From the NCBI GenBank assembly GCA_009691915.1, contig SIAD01000001.1, positions 186,001-250,000 on the forward strand: DNA of 64,000 bases. The letters run 5' to 3'. The notes beneath the pieces are model-generated. The model searched no databases. It was not told where the DNA came from and saw only the letters and a program-made list of their open reading frames with translations. The stretch is from Phycisphaerales bacterium (GTDB taxonomy: Bacteria > Planctomycetota > Phycisphaerae > Phycisphaerales > SM1A02). Positions 22,950 through 33,300 of this stretch are shown one piece after another; the stretch's first letter is position 1, and each line of letters starts with the position of its first letter. The translations under genes and the position numbers were made by a program.

Positions 22950-24209
22950 TCACACTAGTTCGCAGAGCACCGAGTCGGCAACCATCATCCCCCGATCGGA
23001 CAGCCGGAGGCGTCCATCCGACCGATTGATCAAGCCCGAGGCTTCGGCATGCGCGAGTGCCAACGCTCTCTCCTCCCCACGAATCCCCAAGGCCAGCAAT
23101 TCTGCGACGCGAGCCTCGGCAATACCCGCAACCAGCCGCAGCCCGAGCATGAATCCCTCGCCCGCGCGCGTGTCTTCGTCGAGGACCTCGACATCTTGGA
23201 CCGGCGAGGATGGCCCGCTGTTCAGCCAATCAGAGAGCCGGGGCACATTCTTCCATCTCACTCCGTCGGCGTGGGACGAGCCACTGGGACCCAGCGCCCA
23301 CCAGTCCGCATTCTCCCAGTAGAGGAGATTGTGATGACACTCCCGCCCCGGTCGCGCCCAGTTGCTCACTTCGTAGCGCGAATATCCCGCCTTACCAAGG
23401 AGAGCGACTGCCATGAGCGCCTGATCCGCCTCGAGCTCCTCGGGGAGTCGTGTCACCCGACCCTGACGCAGCTTCACCGAGAGCGGTGTGTTGGGTTCAT
23501 AGACCAGCCCGTACGCGCTCACATGGTCGGGGTTGATCGCGATGGCCCGCTGGAGATCCCGTTCCCACGCTTCGACCGTGCTGCCGGGGATACCGAAGAT
23601 GAGGTCGAGATTGATCTCGGCAATCCCCGCGCGACGGAGGCACTCAACCGCGCGTGGGACTGAGTCGGGATCGTGATGCCGCTCGAGTGCCTTGAGAAGC
23701 GCGCGATCGAAGGACTGCGCTCCGAGACTGACTCGCCCGACACCCGAAGAGACGAGCGCGTCGGCAATTGCGTCATCGACCGTTTCTGGATTGGCCTCGA
23801 CAGTCCACTCTGCATCCGTAGCAATGGGAAATCGATCGCGGATCGCGCGCAGCGCTCGCCGCAAGAGATCGGCGCCCAGCAGTGTCGGCGTCCCCCCGCC
23901 GACAAACACCGTCTCGATGGGGGTCGTCATGCGAACGGCGGCATCCGCGATCTCCTGTTCGAGCCGTGCGACAAACGCCTCGGATCTTCCCTCAAGGTCG
24001 ACGAACGAATAGAAGTCGCAGTAGTGACACTTGTGGCGGCAGAATGGGACATGGGCGTAGACGGCGCGGATCCTCGGATTCTTCGCAAGGGCGAAGGCCT
24101 CCGCCGAGTTCATCACTCCAGAATGAACCGCGCTCCCGTGTGACCCCTGGTGCCATGGCGCGCTCGGAGATCCCGCTACCGTAAGGTCAACCTGTCCGAG
24201 ACGGCGCAT
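22950..24209 (-). CDS. hemW: Radical SAM heme chaperone HemW
   Basis: 419 residues. The radical-SAM cluster motif is CRHKCHYC (Cys57, Cys61, Cys64), preceded by AVYAHVPF. It continues with ETVFVGGGTPTLLG, TVEANPETV, RVSLGAQSFD and INLDLIFGIPGST, then the HemW C-terminal domain with RYEVSNWARPGRECHHNLLYW. HemW binds heme and delivers it to respiratory apoproteins; it is often annotated as oxygen-independent coproporphyrinogen oxidase. From ATG 24209 it has about 30 extra N-terminal residues before the barrel. ATG 24113 would give a conventional length, but 24209 lies 6 nt after TAGCCT. Diverges from purA. Confidence 0.9.
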   Translation of the reverse strand: MRRLGQVDLTVAGSPSAPWHQGSHGSAVHSGVMNSAEAFALAKNPRIRAVYAHVPFCRHKCHYCDFYSFVDLEGRSEAFVARLEQEIADAAVRMTTPIETVFVGGGTPTLLGADLLRRALRAIRDRFPIATDAEWTVEANPETVDDAIADALVSSGVGRVSLGAQSFDRALLKALERHHDPDSVPRAVECLRRAGIAEINLDLIFGIPGSTVEAWERDLQRAIAINPDHVSAYGLVYEPNTPLSVKLRQGRVTRLPEELEADQALMAVALLGKAGYSRYEVSNWARPGRECHHNLLYWENADWWALGPSGSSHADGVRWKNVPRLSDWLNSGPSSPVQDVEVLDEDTRAGEGFMLGLRLVAGIAEARVAELLALGIRGEERALALAHAEASGLINRSDGRLRLSDRGMMVADSVLCELV

Positions 24210-24215
24210 CACCCG

Positions 24216-24221
24216 AGGCTA
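24216..24221 (-). promoter_or_regulatory. -10 box of hemW (leaderless)
   Basis: TAGCCT on the minus strand ends 6 nt before ATG 24209 with no -35 or Shine-Dalgarno visible. It faces the purA -10 box across 30 bp. Confidence 0.45.
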
Positions 24222-24251
24222 CCCATCGGGGAAGCAGCGTCGCCGCGCCGC

Positions 24252-25598
<1,347 letters not shown>

Positions 25599-25616
25599 TC
25601 GCGCTGGCGCGGGTCG

Positions 25617-28600
25617 CTACTGTTCGCACATAAACAGCGCCAGTTTGACACACGACTCGTCCCAGGCGATTGAGCAGCATTCCGGTTGCATCTTGCCGCA
25701 GATGAGTGCGCAGCACGACGCCTGAGTGCAGTACGGAGTTGGGTGTGGCGTGAAGCATGATCCGGTCGTCGGGTCGCCGCACCCGGGCCCATCGCAGACC
25801 CGGCACTCGGTGCGGGCGATCTCAGCGCACTGCGTGTCCCACGATATCTCGCAGCAGATCGCCGCCATCGCGCACACGCTGTCGCAGCAGACCAGCACCC
25901 TGCAGGATGGCGACAAGTGCGGAATGCAGCAGTCCCCTGCAGTCGCATCGCCGCACTCCGGGGGCGGGCAGGCAGGATCCACCCCGCGGGTGCAGAGCTG
26001 CTTGGCGAGGTTCGCGCAGCTGACATCCCATGCCGATTCGCCGCAGTAGGTGTCCTGAGCACACACCAGTGTGCAGCAGGCGAGATCGCGGCAGTTCGGG
26101 GTCGCGTGCGCCTCGCAGCACTCTCCCGCGCAGAGGTCGCCGCATGGCTTGATGCATCCGCACTCGTCGATCGCGACTGCTTCCGAGGCGCAAGTCTCAT
26201 CCCAGGCGAGGTCACAGCAGATGGCGTCAAGCTTGCACACCGCCTCGCAGCAGGCATTCGATCGGCATGCGGGATTTTCGCTGTGCGCCGAGCAGCAGTC
26301 ACCCGCCAGAGCGTTGCCGCACTCCAGCGCGGATTGGCAGAGAGCTTCCGCCTGAGCCGCTGCCGCGCAGTCGGAGTCCCAGATCGTCTCGCAGCAGAAC
26401 GAGTCGAGCCTGCAGATCGTGACGCAGCAGATCCCGTTGTTGCATCCGGCGTTGGCATGGCCCGAGAGGCACGAGCCGGACTCGTCGTTCCCGCACCCCC
26501 GCGCACAGCGCTGGTATGCGAACTTCACGCAGTCGAAGTCCCACCCCACGGTGCAGCAGTATGGATCCTGCGCACACACCGCAGCGCAACAGTAGCGGTC
26601 GCTGCACGAGGGCGAGTCGTGGGGAGTAAGACACCCTTCGTTGCAGGAGTTGCCACAGCCTGGGGCTCCACAGCAGAGCCCACGGGCCAGCGTCGCGCAG
26701 TCTTGATCCCAGGTCACCATGCAGCAATTGGCGTCTGAGAAGCACACGGCACTGCCGCAGGCGATGTCCTCGCAGCCGGGGTTCTCATGCGCTTCGACAC
26801 ACGATCCAGTGCACGGCATGTTCCACTCGACATCGGGGCGGCAGTACAGATTCGCCTTGGAGACGCACGAGGCGTCCCACGCCAAGCTGCAACACTCCGG
26901 CTCGACGTAGCAGACTGCATTGCAACATGATGCATCAACCGACCCAGGAGTTGGATGCACCTGAAATGGCGAGCCATCGCCGGGGCAGCCACCAACCTCG
27001 ATGCAAACATACGGGGCGAGTCCGGCACACGTCGCGTCCCACTTGATCCGACAGCAGTCCGGTTGGATACTGCAAACTGCAGTCGAGCACTTGAGGTCTG
27101 CGCACCCTGTTTCGGGATGGGCGACCAGGCAGTCGCCACGGCCATGCGCCCCCGTGGGCAACTCGCATCCGATCTGCAACTGCGCGAAGACCATCGCCTC
27201 GCCGACGCATATCGCATCCCATTGGACGGTGCAGCAATAGGTGTCGTAAATCTCGCAGATCGTGCCGCAGCACCCCGGATCATCGCATCCCTTCAGGAAA
27301 CTGGCGACGAAGCAACTGCGCCCGCCCGCTTGGGCGCAGACATCGGACTTGGGGGGACAACTGGCGAGCGCGGCCATCGCACAGTTGGCATCCCAAGTGA
27401 ACTCGCAGCAGAATGGATCAGTGGCACAGATGATCAGACAGCAGACGGCGTCATCGCAGGCGGGAGACTTGTGCGGCTGGAGGCACGGACCGGCAAACAC
27501 ATCGCCGCATCCCTCGCAGAGTTCATGGACCTCGGCGACGCAGTCAGCGTCCCATCCCGTCGTGCAGCAGGCGGGATCGACCGCACACACATGATCGCAG
27601 CACGCCGGATCGGAGCACCCCGGATCGGCGTGCTCGACGAGGCAGTTCCCCGTCGCCCCCTTGCAGACCGGATTCTGGGCGCAGAAGCTCTCGGCCGCGG
27701 CCACGCAAGACACGTCCCAGGTCACGCCGCAGCAGTATGGGTCGGAGTTGCAGACCGAGCTGCAGCAGCTCAGTGACGAGCACCCGGGGACTACGTGCAC
27801 CTCGAAGCATCCACCCGAGGCCCCCCCAGTGCCGCAGGGACACGCGAGGTCGACACAGAACTGGAGTACTTCCGCGACGCACTGCACATCCCAGACAGTC
27901 TCGCAGCAGACAGGATCGAGGGAACAGACGGTCTGGCAGCACTTCGCGTCGCGGCAGAATGGCGTTCCGTGACGGAGGCAGCAGTCCTGGGCACTTGGGC
28001 TGCCGCATTCGAGTTCCTGACAGAAGAGCTCCGCCCTATCCACGCACACCTGATCCCAGAGTTCCGAGCAGCAATCAGGGTCGACGACACAGACCAGACT
28101 GCAGCATTCGGCGTTGTCGCAACTGGGGGTCGTTCCGACTTGGTAGCACCCCGGCAGCGCTGCATTGCCACAGTTGACGCACGCAGAGCGAGCCACGGTC
28201 ACGCACGCCAGGTCCCACTGGACAGCGCAGCACAGCGGAGCCTGAAGGCAGACGGCTTCGCAGCACTCAAGGGCCGAGCAAAAAGGGGCCCCATGCGCCA
28301 CGAAACACCCGCCCGTACCCGGAAGGCCACAGGCACCACAGCTTGGACTCGCCAAGTCCACGCAGATCTGATCCCACACAATCGTGCAGCACGGGGGGGA
28401 GAGAGTGCATGTGTATTCGCAGCAGTCGCGGTCGGAGCAGAACGGCGTGGCATGCACCTCTGAACAGATTCCTGCCGTCGGTGACCCGCAATAAACGCCG
28501 TCCTTGCTTGAGGCATTCGGAGCACCGGGAGTGTCGACCCCGGTCGTCACCACCTGATCGAACGCCGAGAGATACTTGTTGTCGGAGTTCCGGTAGACAT

Positions 28601-29600
28601 GAAATGGCGCCTCAAGTTGCCCGATCCCGGGGTCCACTGGACCGACTTCAAACAGCATCCCGTGGGTGTAGATGCATCCGAGGCCACCCGTCCCTGTCGT
28701 GAGCGGGCTCCGGACGGCACTGACTGCGTCCAGCACGACATCCCAAGGGGGAAGCGCGTTGGGCGGCGGCGGCCCAAACACGGGCGTGAACCGGGTGTCG
28801 ATCTCGCAATTCTGATTGCGGTCGATCGCCTGGTTGACCGCCGGGAAGGCCGCCTTCGCGGTGTAGCCCGTCCCACTGGGACGGCGGTAGACGAGCAACC
28901 AGGTTGTGTTGAGATCGTTCTGCTGGAAGAAGGAGATCGGCTGCGGAATCAATTTTGGGAGGACTCCTGGGGGAATCGGCAGTGTGAATGAACTGTCGAC
29001 GATGAGGGCGAGCCCAACCCCGTCACCCGCCGCAGCAAACTCTGCGCCGCTCAGGTCGATCACGCGCTTGATGATCCCATTGGTGAGTGTGGTCGAGTTG
29101 TTTCTCGCGACCATGATCAGGTAGTACCCCGCGTCGAATCTCCGCGAGAATGGGTACTCGGGCGGAAGCTCCAGTGGGACCCGGAACTCCACATACCGCT
29201 CCTGCGCCAGTGCGGAAGCGGGTTGCGCACTCCGGAACTCGGAGATGGTGAATGCGGGAATCCGCCCCTTGTTGGCGCCGAGGCCGCCTTGTGTCGTCCC
29301 AGCAAACGACACGAGGCGATTGAGCTGGATCTTGTCGTCGTTGTCGAGGATCCCATTGCGATTGATGTCCGCACACGCGGAATAGGTCCCCTGCGCCAAC
29401 AGTCCATTCCACACCGCGACATCCATCGCGTTGACCTTTTTGTCGTCGTTGAGGTCGCCGAGAAACAGCGCCGGCGCGCAGTACTGGGCGGCAGCATCGT
29501 GCGCGGGGACAGCGAGCATGGATAACCCGAAGACTCCCAGCGCGATCATCGCCTGGACGCTTCCCAGCAGACACCGTCGATCTGTGCTCTTTAGACTCAT
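25617..29600 (-). CDS. Secreted protein with dockerin-like module and 17 tandem Cys-rich WD repeats
   Basis: 1327 residues. A signal peptide (~1-38) is followed by a dockerin-like pair of Asp/Asn-rich loops (GDLNDDKKVNAMDV, ADINRNGILDNDD) at ~48-96. A beta-rich segment (~115-345, beginning FTISEFRSAQPAS) loosely resembles lamin-tail-like domains. From Cys379 to the end run 17 repeats of about 43 residues with spacing C-x8-C-x4-CC-x3-C-x5-CC-x7-C-x7-C, a His at position 5 and an invariant WD. Nothing I recognise has this repeat. It must be folded by disulfides, or bind metal, outside the cytoplasm. ATG 29600 overlaps the uppS stop (TGATG); a GTG at 29603 is alternative. It is the last gene of the pilus/secretion-like run. 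Confidence 0.85.
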   Translation of the reverse strand: MSLKSTDRRCLLGSVQAMIALGVFGLSMLAVPAHDAAAQYCAPALFLGDLNDDKKVNAMDVAVWNGLLAQGTYSACADINRNGILDNDDKIQLNRLVSFAGTTQGGLGANKGRIPAFTISEFRSAQPASALAQERYVEFRVPLELPPEYPFSRRFDAGYYLIMVARNNSTTLTNGIIKRVIDLSGAEFAAAGDGVGLALIVDSSFTLPIPPGVLPKLIPQPISFFQQNDLNTTWLLVYRRPSGTGYTAKAAFPAVNQAIDRNQNCEIDTRFTPVFGPPPPNALPPWDVVLDAVSAVRSPLTTGTGGLGCIYTHGMLFEVGPVDPGIGQLEAPFHVYRNSDNKYLSAFDQVVTTGVDTPGAPNASSKDGVYCGSPTAGICSEVHATPFCSDRDCCEYTCTLSPPCCTIVWDQICVDLASPSCGACGLPGTGGCFVAHGAPFCSALECCEAVCLQAPLCCAVQWDLACVTVARSACVNCGNAALPGCYQVGTTPSCDNAECCSLVCVVDPDCCSELWDQVCVDRAELFCQELECGSPSAQDCCLRHGTPFCRDAKCCQTVCSLDPVCCETVWDVQCVAEVLQFCVDLACPCGTGGASGGCFEVHVVPGCSSLSCCSSVCNSDPYCCGVTWDVSCVAAAESFCAQNPVCKGATGNCLVEHADPGCSDPACCDHVCAVDPACCTTGWDADCVAEVHELCEGCGDVFAGPCLQPHKSPACDDAVCCLIICATDPFCCEFTWDANCAMAALASCPPKSDVCAQAGGRSCFVASFLKGCDDPGCCGTICEIYDTYCCTVQWDAICVGEAMVFAQLQIGCELPTGAHGRGDCLVAHPETGCADLKCSTAVCSIQPDCCRIKWDATCAGLAPYVCIEVGGCPGDGSPFQVHPTPGSVDASCCNAVCYVEPECCSLAWDASCVSKANLYCRPDVEWNMPCTGSCVEAHENPGCEDIACGSAVCFSDANCCMVTWDQDCATLARGLCCGAPGCGNSCNEGCLTPHDSPSCSDRYCCAAVCAQDPYCCTVGWDFDCVKFAYQRCARGCGNDESGSCLSGHANAGCNNGICCVTICRLDSFCCETIWDSDCAAAAQAEALCQSALECGNALAGDCCSAHSENPACRSNACCEAVCKLDAICCDLAWDETCASEAVAIDECGCIKPCGDLCAGECCEAHATPNCRDLACCTLVCAQDTYCGESAWDVSCANLAKQLCTRGVDPACPPPECGDATAGDCCIPHLSPSCRVLVCCDSVCAMAAICCEISWDTQCAEIARTECRVCDGPGCGDPTTGSCFTPHPTPYCTQASCCALICGKMQPECCSIAWDESCVKLALFMCEQ
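25620..28466 (-). repeat. 17 tandem protein-coding Cys-rich repeat units
   Basis: Seventeen diverged units of roughly 130-170 bp including linkers encode the 43-residue repeat. Well-kept units include the 2nd (CFVAHGAPFC), 6th (CLVEHADPGC) and 12th (CLTPHDSPSC). The 10th unit lacks the first two cysteines; the 9th and 11th have CS or CG in place of the first CC; the 15th has CG in place of the second CC. All 17 keep WD. Units differ widely at DNA level, so this is an old expansion rather than a recent slippage array. Confidence 0.85.
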
Positions 29601-30391
29601 CACGACTCTCTCACAGCTCCTTCAATGCCCGACGATTCGGCGCATCCTAGGGAGGGGTTGCCAGAATCAATCCCGTCCGTCGTGATTCCGCCAAAGGTCC
29701 GCTTCCTGTTCGAATAATCAGCGATGGCCTCGCGCAGGTCGGCTGGTCCGAAGTCGGGCCACAAGGTCGGGACAAACCGGATTTCGGCGTAGCTCAGTTG
29801 CCACAGGAGGTAGTTGGAGAGCCGTTTCTGACCACCGGTCCTGATGAGAAAGTCCGGATCCGGAAGGTCGTGAGTCGAGAGATTCGCCGCGACAAGTTCT
29901 TCGTTGACTGAATCGGGGGACACTTCTCCGCAGGCGACTTGCCGGGCGATTGCCCGCGCAGCATCAGCGATCTCTCCGCGCGATCCGTAGTTGATCGCGA
30001 GCGCGAGCGTGATCTTCCTTCCTCCGGCTGTTGCCCGCTCCGCGAAGTCAAACGCGCGCAACACCTCCTCGGGCATCCCGTCGCGGCGGCCGATCCTGCG
30101 GATCCGCACACCCATCTCGATCAGGCTCGCATGCTCCTCTGCAAGCTTCTCACAACAGAGCGCCATGAGCGCGTCGATCTCCGGCGCAGGGCGGGTCCAG
30201 TTCTCGCTGGAGAACGAGTAGAGGGTCAGAACTTCAACCCCGGCATCGGCGGCGGCGGCAAGTACGGGGCGAATGGCGAGTGCTCCCGCACGATGACCAG
30301 CCACACGAGGGAGACCCCGAGATTGAGCCCATCGACCGTTGCCATCCATGATGATGGCGATGTGCCGCGGAGTTAGCCGTGCGCCGTTCAT
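29600..30391 (-). CDS. uppS: Di-trans,poly-cis-undecaprenyl diphosphate synthase
   Basis: Elongates FPP with IPP to undecaprenyl diphosphate, the carrier lipid for peptidoglycan and surface glycans. 263 residues from ATG 30391. The family signature HIAIIMDGNGRWAQSRG carries catalytic Asp16; then GHRAGALAI, LYSFSSENW and RTGGQKRLSNYLLWQLSYAE. The last motif has Gln-Lys where most homologues have Glu-Gln. The ATG begins one base after the GspK-like gene stops, and its TGA overlaps the ATG of the Cys-rich protein gene, so it is embedded in the secretion-like operon. An upstream start at 30412 would overlap its neighbour. Confidence 0.95.
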   Translation of the reverse strand: MNGARLTPRHIAIIMDGNGRWAQSRGLPRVAGHRAGALAIRPVLAAAADAGVEVLTLYSFSSENWTRPAPEIDALMALCCEKLAEEHASLIEMGVRIRRIGRRDGMPEEVLRAFDFAERATAGGRKITLALAINYGSRGEIADAARAIARQVACGEVSPDSVNEELVAANLSTHDLPDPDFLIRTGGQKRLSNYLLWQLSYAEIRFVPTLWPDFGPADLREAIADYSNRKRTFGGITTDGIDSGNPSLGCAESSGIEGAVRES

Positions 30392-30392
30392 T

Positions 30393-33300
30393 TCAGTCCA
30401 GCACCTTCTCAAACATCAGGATCTTCGGCTCCTCGCCCGGGCGATTGACCAACGAGCGATCAACCACCATGACATAGCGCGACTCTTCCAGAAGCGACGA
30501 AGGACTCGTCCCGTCCCACGCCCCGGTGGCCGGATCGGGAGCCACCGCCCTCACCCGCAGATACACGGTAAAGATGTCGCTTCGTGAAGTGACCATGTTG
30601 GCGATCCCCTTGAGGAGCGCATTGCGTTCGCTGACATCACCCGCGACGGAAGTCCGCGCGAAGATCGCCGGCTCGATCGCAGGGGTATTGATGAAGTCGT
30701 ATTGGAGCGCGTCGATGCCCGAGCGCTCGGTCGCGAGCTGCGCGCCGTAGCGACGAAGGCCCCCGCTGCGCCAGCCCAAGCCAGAGTCGGACGGAATCGG
30801 AACAGCCAAAGGAGGATGTCCTGTCGGTGGAGTCGAAGACGGAACTGGAGGGTCTTCACTCCCGCGGTACGGATCGCGTCCCGCATATGCGATCGACCAG
30901 GACTTGTTCTCGCTCCACGCCGCGCCGGGAACCCACTCCTCCTCCGGGTCTGGTTCCAGTGCAGTGCCCGCATCGGACGGGCGATACTCGCGATCCATCA
31001 GCGCCAACTCGCCGACGGAGACAATTCCGCGTTCCCGGCGCATCTGAGGGTGGAATGGGAAGAGCGCGGGCTGCCCGGTCGCGGGCACGAATCCTCGATC
31101 GTCATACTTCGGTCCGTCCGGGAAACCGTTCGCGGCCGGTAGCCGGTCGCGGTAGTTCACAATCGTCTCCGGGAGTCGGACGCGCCAAGTCGCCGCCGCG
31201 CCTCCGGGAGCCACTTCGACCGTCCCACCGGTGTTGACAGGATCGATGTCGTAACTCAGCTGCTGCATGTGGGGCAATGCCCGCATGACCTCAATCGGCG
31301 CCGTGTTGATGTTGACGAGCCCCGGAGTTCCGGTTCCGGCGAATCCACCCGAGAGCCGAAGCCTTCGCTGCTCGGCGACAAGGCGCTCCGCGTCGGTCGT
31401 TGTCAAGTTGTTGTCGGCATCGACCATCAAGACCCCCGCACCATCGATGGTGAACCCATCTAGAATCGAGGCCCCTGCTGGCAAGAGAGGCACAAATCCC
31501 ACGATGCTGAGTACTGCGTCGCGGGAACGATCGTGGAGAAAGTGAGTCGTGTCCCGCTCGTCGGTCGCATCCGCTGTGAACGAGGGGAAGTGGACATTAG
31601 GATCAGTATTGGACTTGCGGACCCCGCTTGCGTTGCGGTTGCCGATCATCATTTCGCCGGCGGTCGCATGGGTCTTCCACGCGCCACCATCGAGTTTCAT
31701 GACCGGGCCCCAGACGGGCACATCGAGGATTTCCGCGACCTGCTCGAAGGCTCCCTCCCGCTGGGTCAGTCGCAGCGGATGCCGATAGAAGTCAAGTGCT
31801 AGCGTGGGAACGCCGGCGCCCGTGTCCCCATAGATCTCTGTCGGCGGTAGGGCACCGCCTGGAATGCCGGGCCAACTCGCGCTCGGCGTCATGGGCCATC
31901 CGGTGTAGACCCGGTCGACGCCAACGACTTGCGTCCGGAGTGTGAAGTTCGTGGGCTTCCCGCGAACAGAGTTGCCAAACGGAGTCTTGGCGCTCGACAT
32001 CAGAATCTTGTCGGGTTCGGTCTTGAGTTCCTCTGCCGTGAAGACAATCCCAGGGAATTCGGAGGTGGCTCCCGCCAGCATTCCTACATACTCCGGACCG
32101 CCCTTGCCATGCTGCGAGACAACCGGCTTCGAGTTGGAGGCGAAGACGAAGCGCGGCGACCGTTCGTTGGCGGTGATCGCCATGTCTCCATCGACATCGA
32201 GAGCCCAGGGACGGCTTGATCTCGCCCAGGTCATCAGGAAATCGTTGCCGCCGATGTCCACTCGCGCGAAGTTCTGAGTCGCGCTGCCGGGATCGGGCGG
32301 GACGAACGTCGGAGGCACCATGAATCCGGCGCCGGAACTCGGTCCGGTCGTACCCCCACCGCCCGAAGTCGGATCCGGCGGTGGTTTGAGCACTCGTTCA
32401 AGCTCCTCGCGCCATGGGTGGTTGTCGTGCTCCACGCCACCCTGGGCATCCGTCAGCGAGAACTCGTTCTCAAATCGATCGACGACGATGGTCGCGCTCG
32501 ATGACGGGTTGTACGGGTCGGCGACGAGACGAATGAGGGCGATGTCCGAGTCCTCATGGTTCGCCGACTCGAGTTTGTCGTAGTAGAACTTCGGGTGAAG
32601 ATCCCAGCGGTTGGACCCCGCCTCCGCCACGCTCTCGCCCCCGGACTGCCTCGACGCGTTGAAGAGAAGCGTGTCGGCATAGACCGTCATGGGATCCTCG
32701 AACATGTCGGATCCGGTTCCGCCGGTGGGGAAGAGCTCGTTCACTGGAACCGCCGCAATCTCTGTGACGAGCCGCTGCGGGACGATCGCCCCCGAGGGTG
32801 CTCCCGACGGTGTGATCCACGGATGGGTCAGATCGAGCATCGCCATCATCCGCGCCCGGAAGTTCGGATCGTCGTCAAAGGCCTTCGGGATGGCAAAGAC
32901 CACCGCGCTGCGCGGCCCCTCCTCCGTGGCCGGACCGAGCACTGGCGAGAAACCGTACCCCCAGCGGCCATCGGTGCCCGTCGGCGGCTGCAGGAACTGG
33001 AAGGTCTGACCGAACGCCCTCAGCTGAAATGGCCAGAGCTCGATCGGTTCGTTATACGGATTGGCAATCTGCACCGCGAGCACGATGCGCGCGGGGTCCG
33101 AGGTCTGCTGGCTGTAACAGACATAGCCGCTGCCGGCCCCGGACACGCCAGGGGGGACCACGCCGGTCTTGGGATACACCACCGCGAAGAACACCTGCAC
33201 GATGAAGGGGTGCTTCTCCTCGCCGACGAAGCTGTAAGTCGTCGCCCCCTCCTCGATGATGATCCCGCGTTCAGGGTGAAGCGGCGGGTCAGTCGGGACA

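Noticed and set aside
25720-28460. Plus-strand open frames over the Cys-rich gene (several of 90-270 codons)
   Set aside because: Produced by the repeated codon pattern of the minus-strand gene; translations are His/Gln/Ser-rich or Ala/Arg-rich without motifs.
25620-28466. CRISPR array or DNA satellite
   Set aside because: Periodicity is at protein level; units are diverged in DNA, with no identical short repeat and no spacers.
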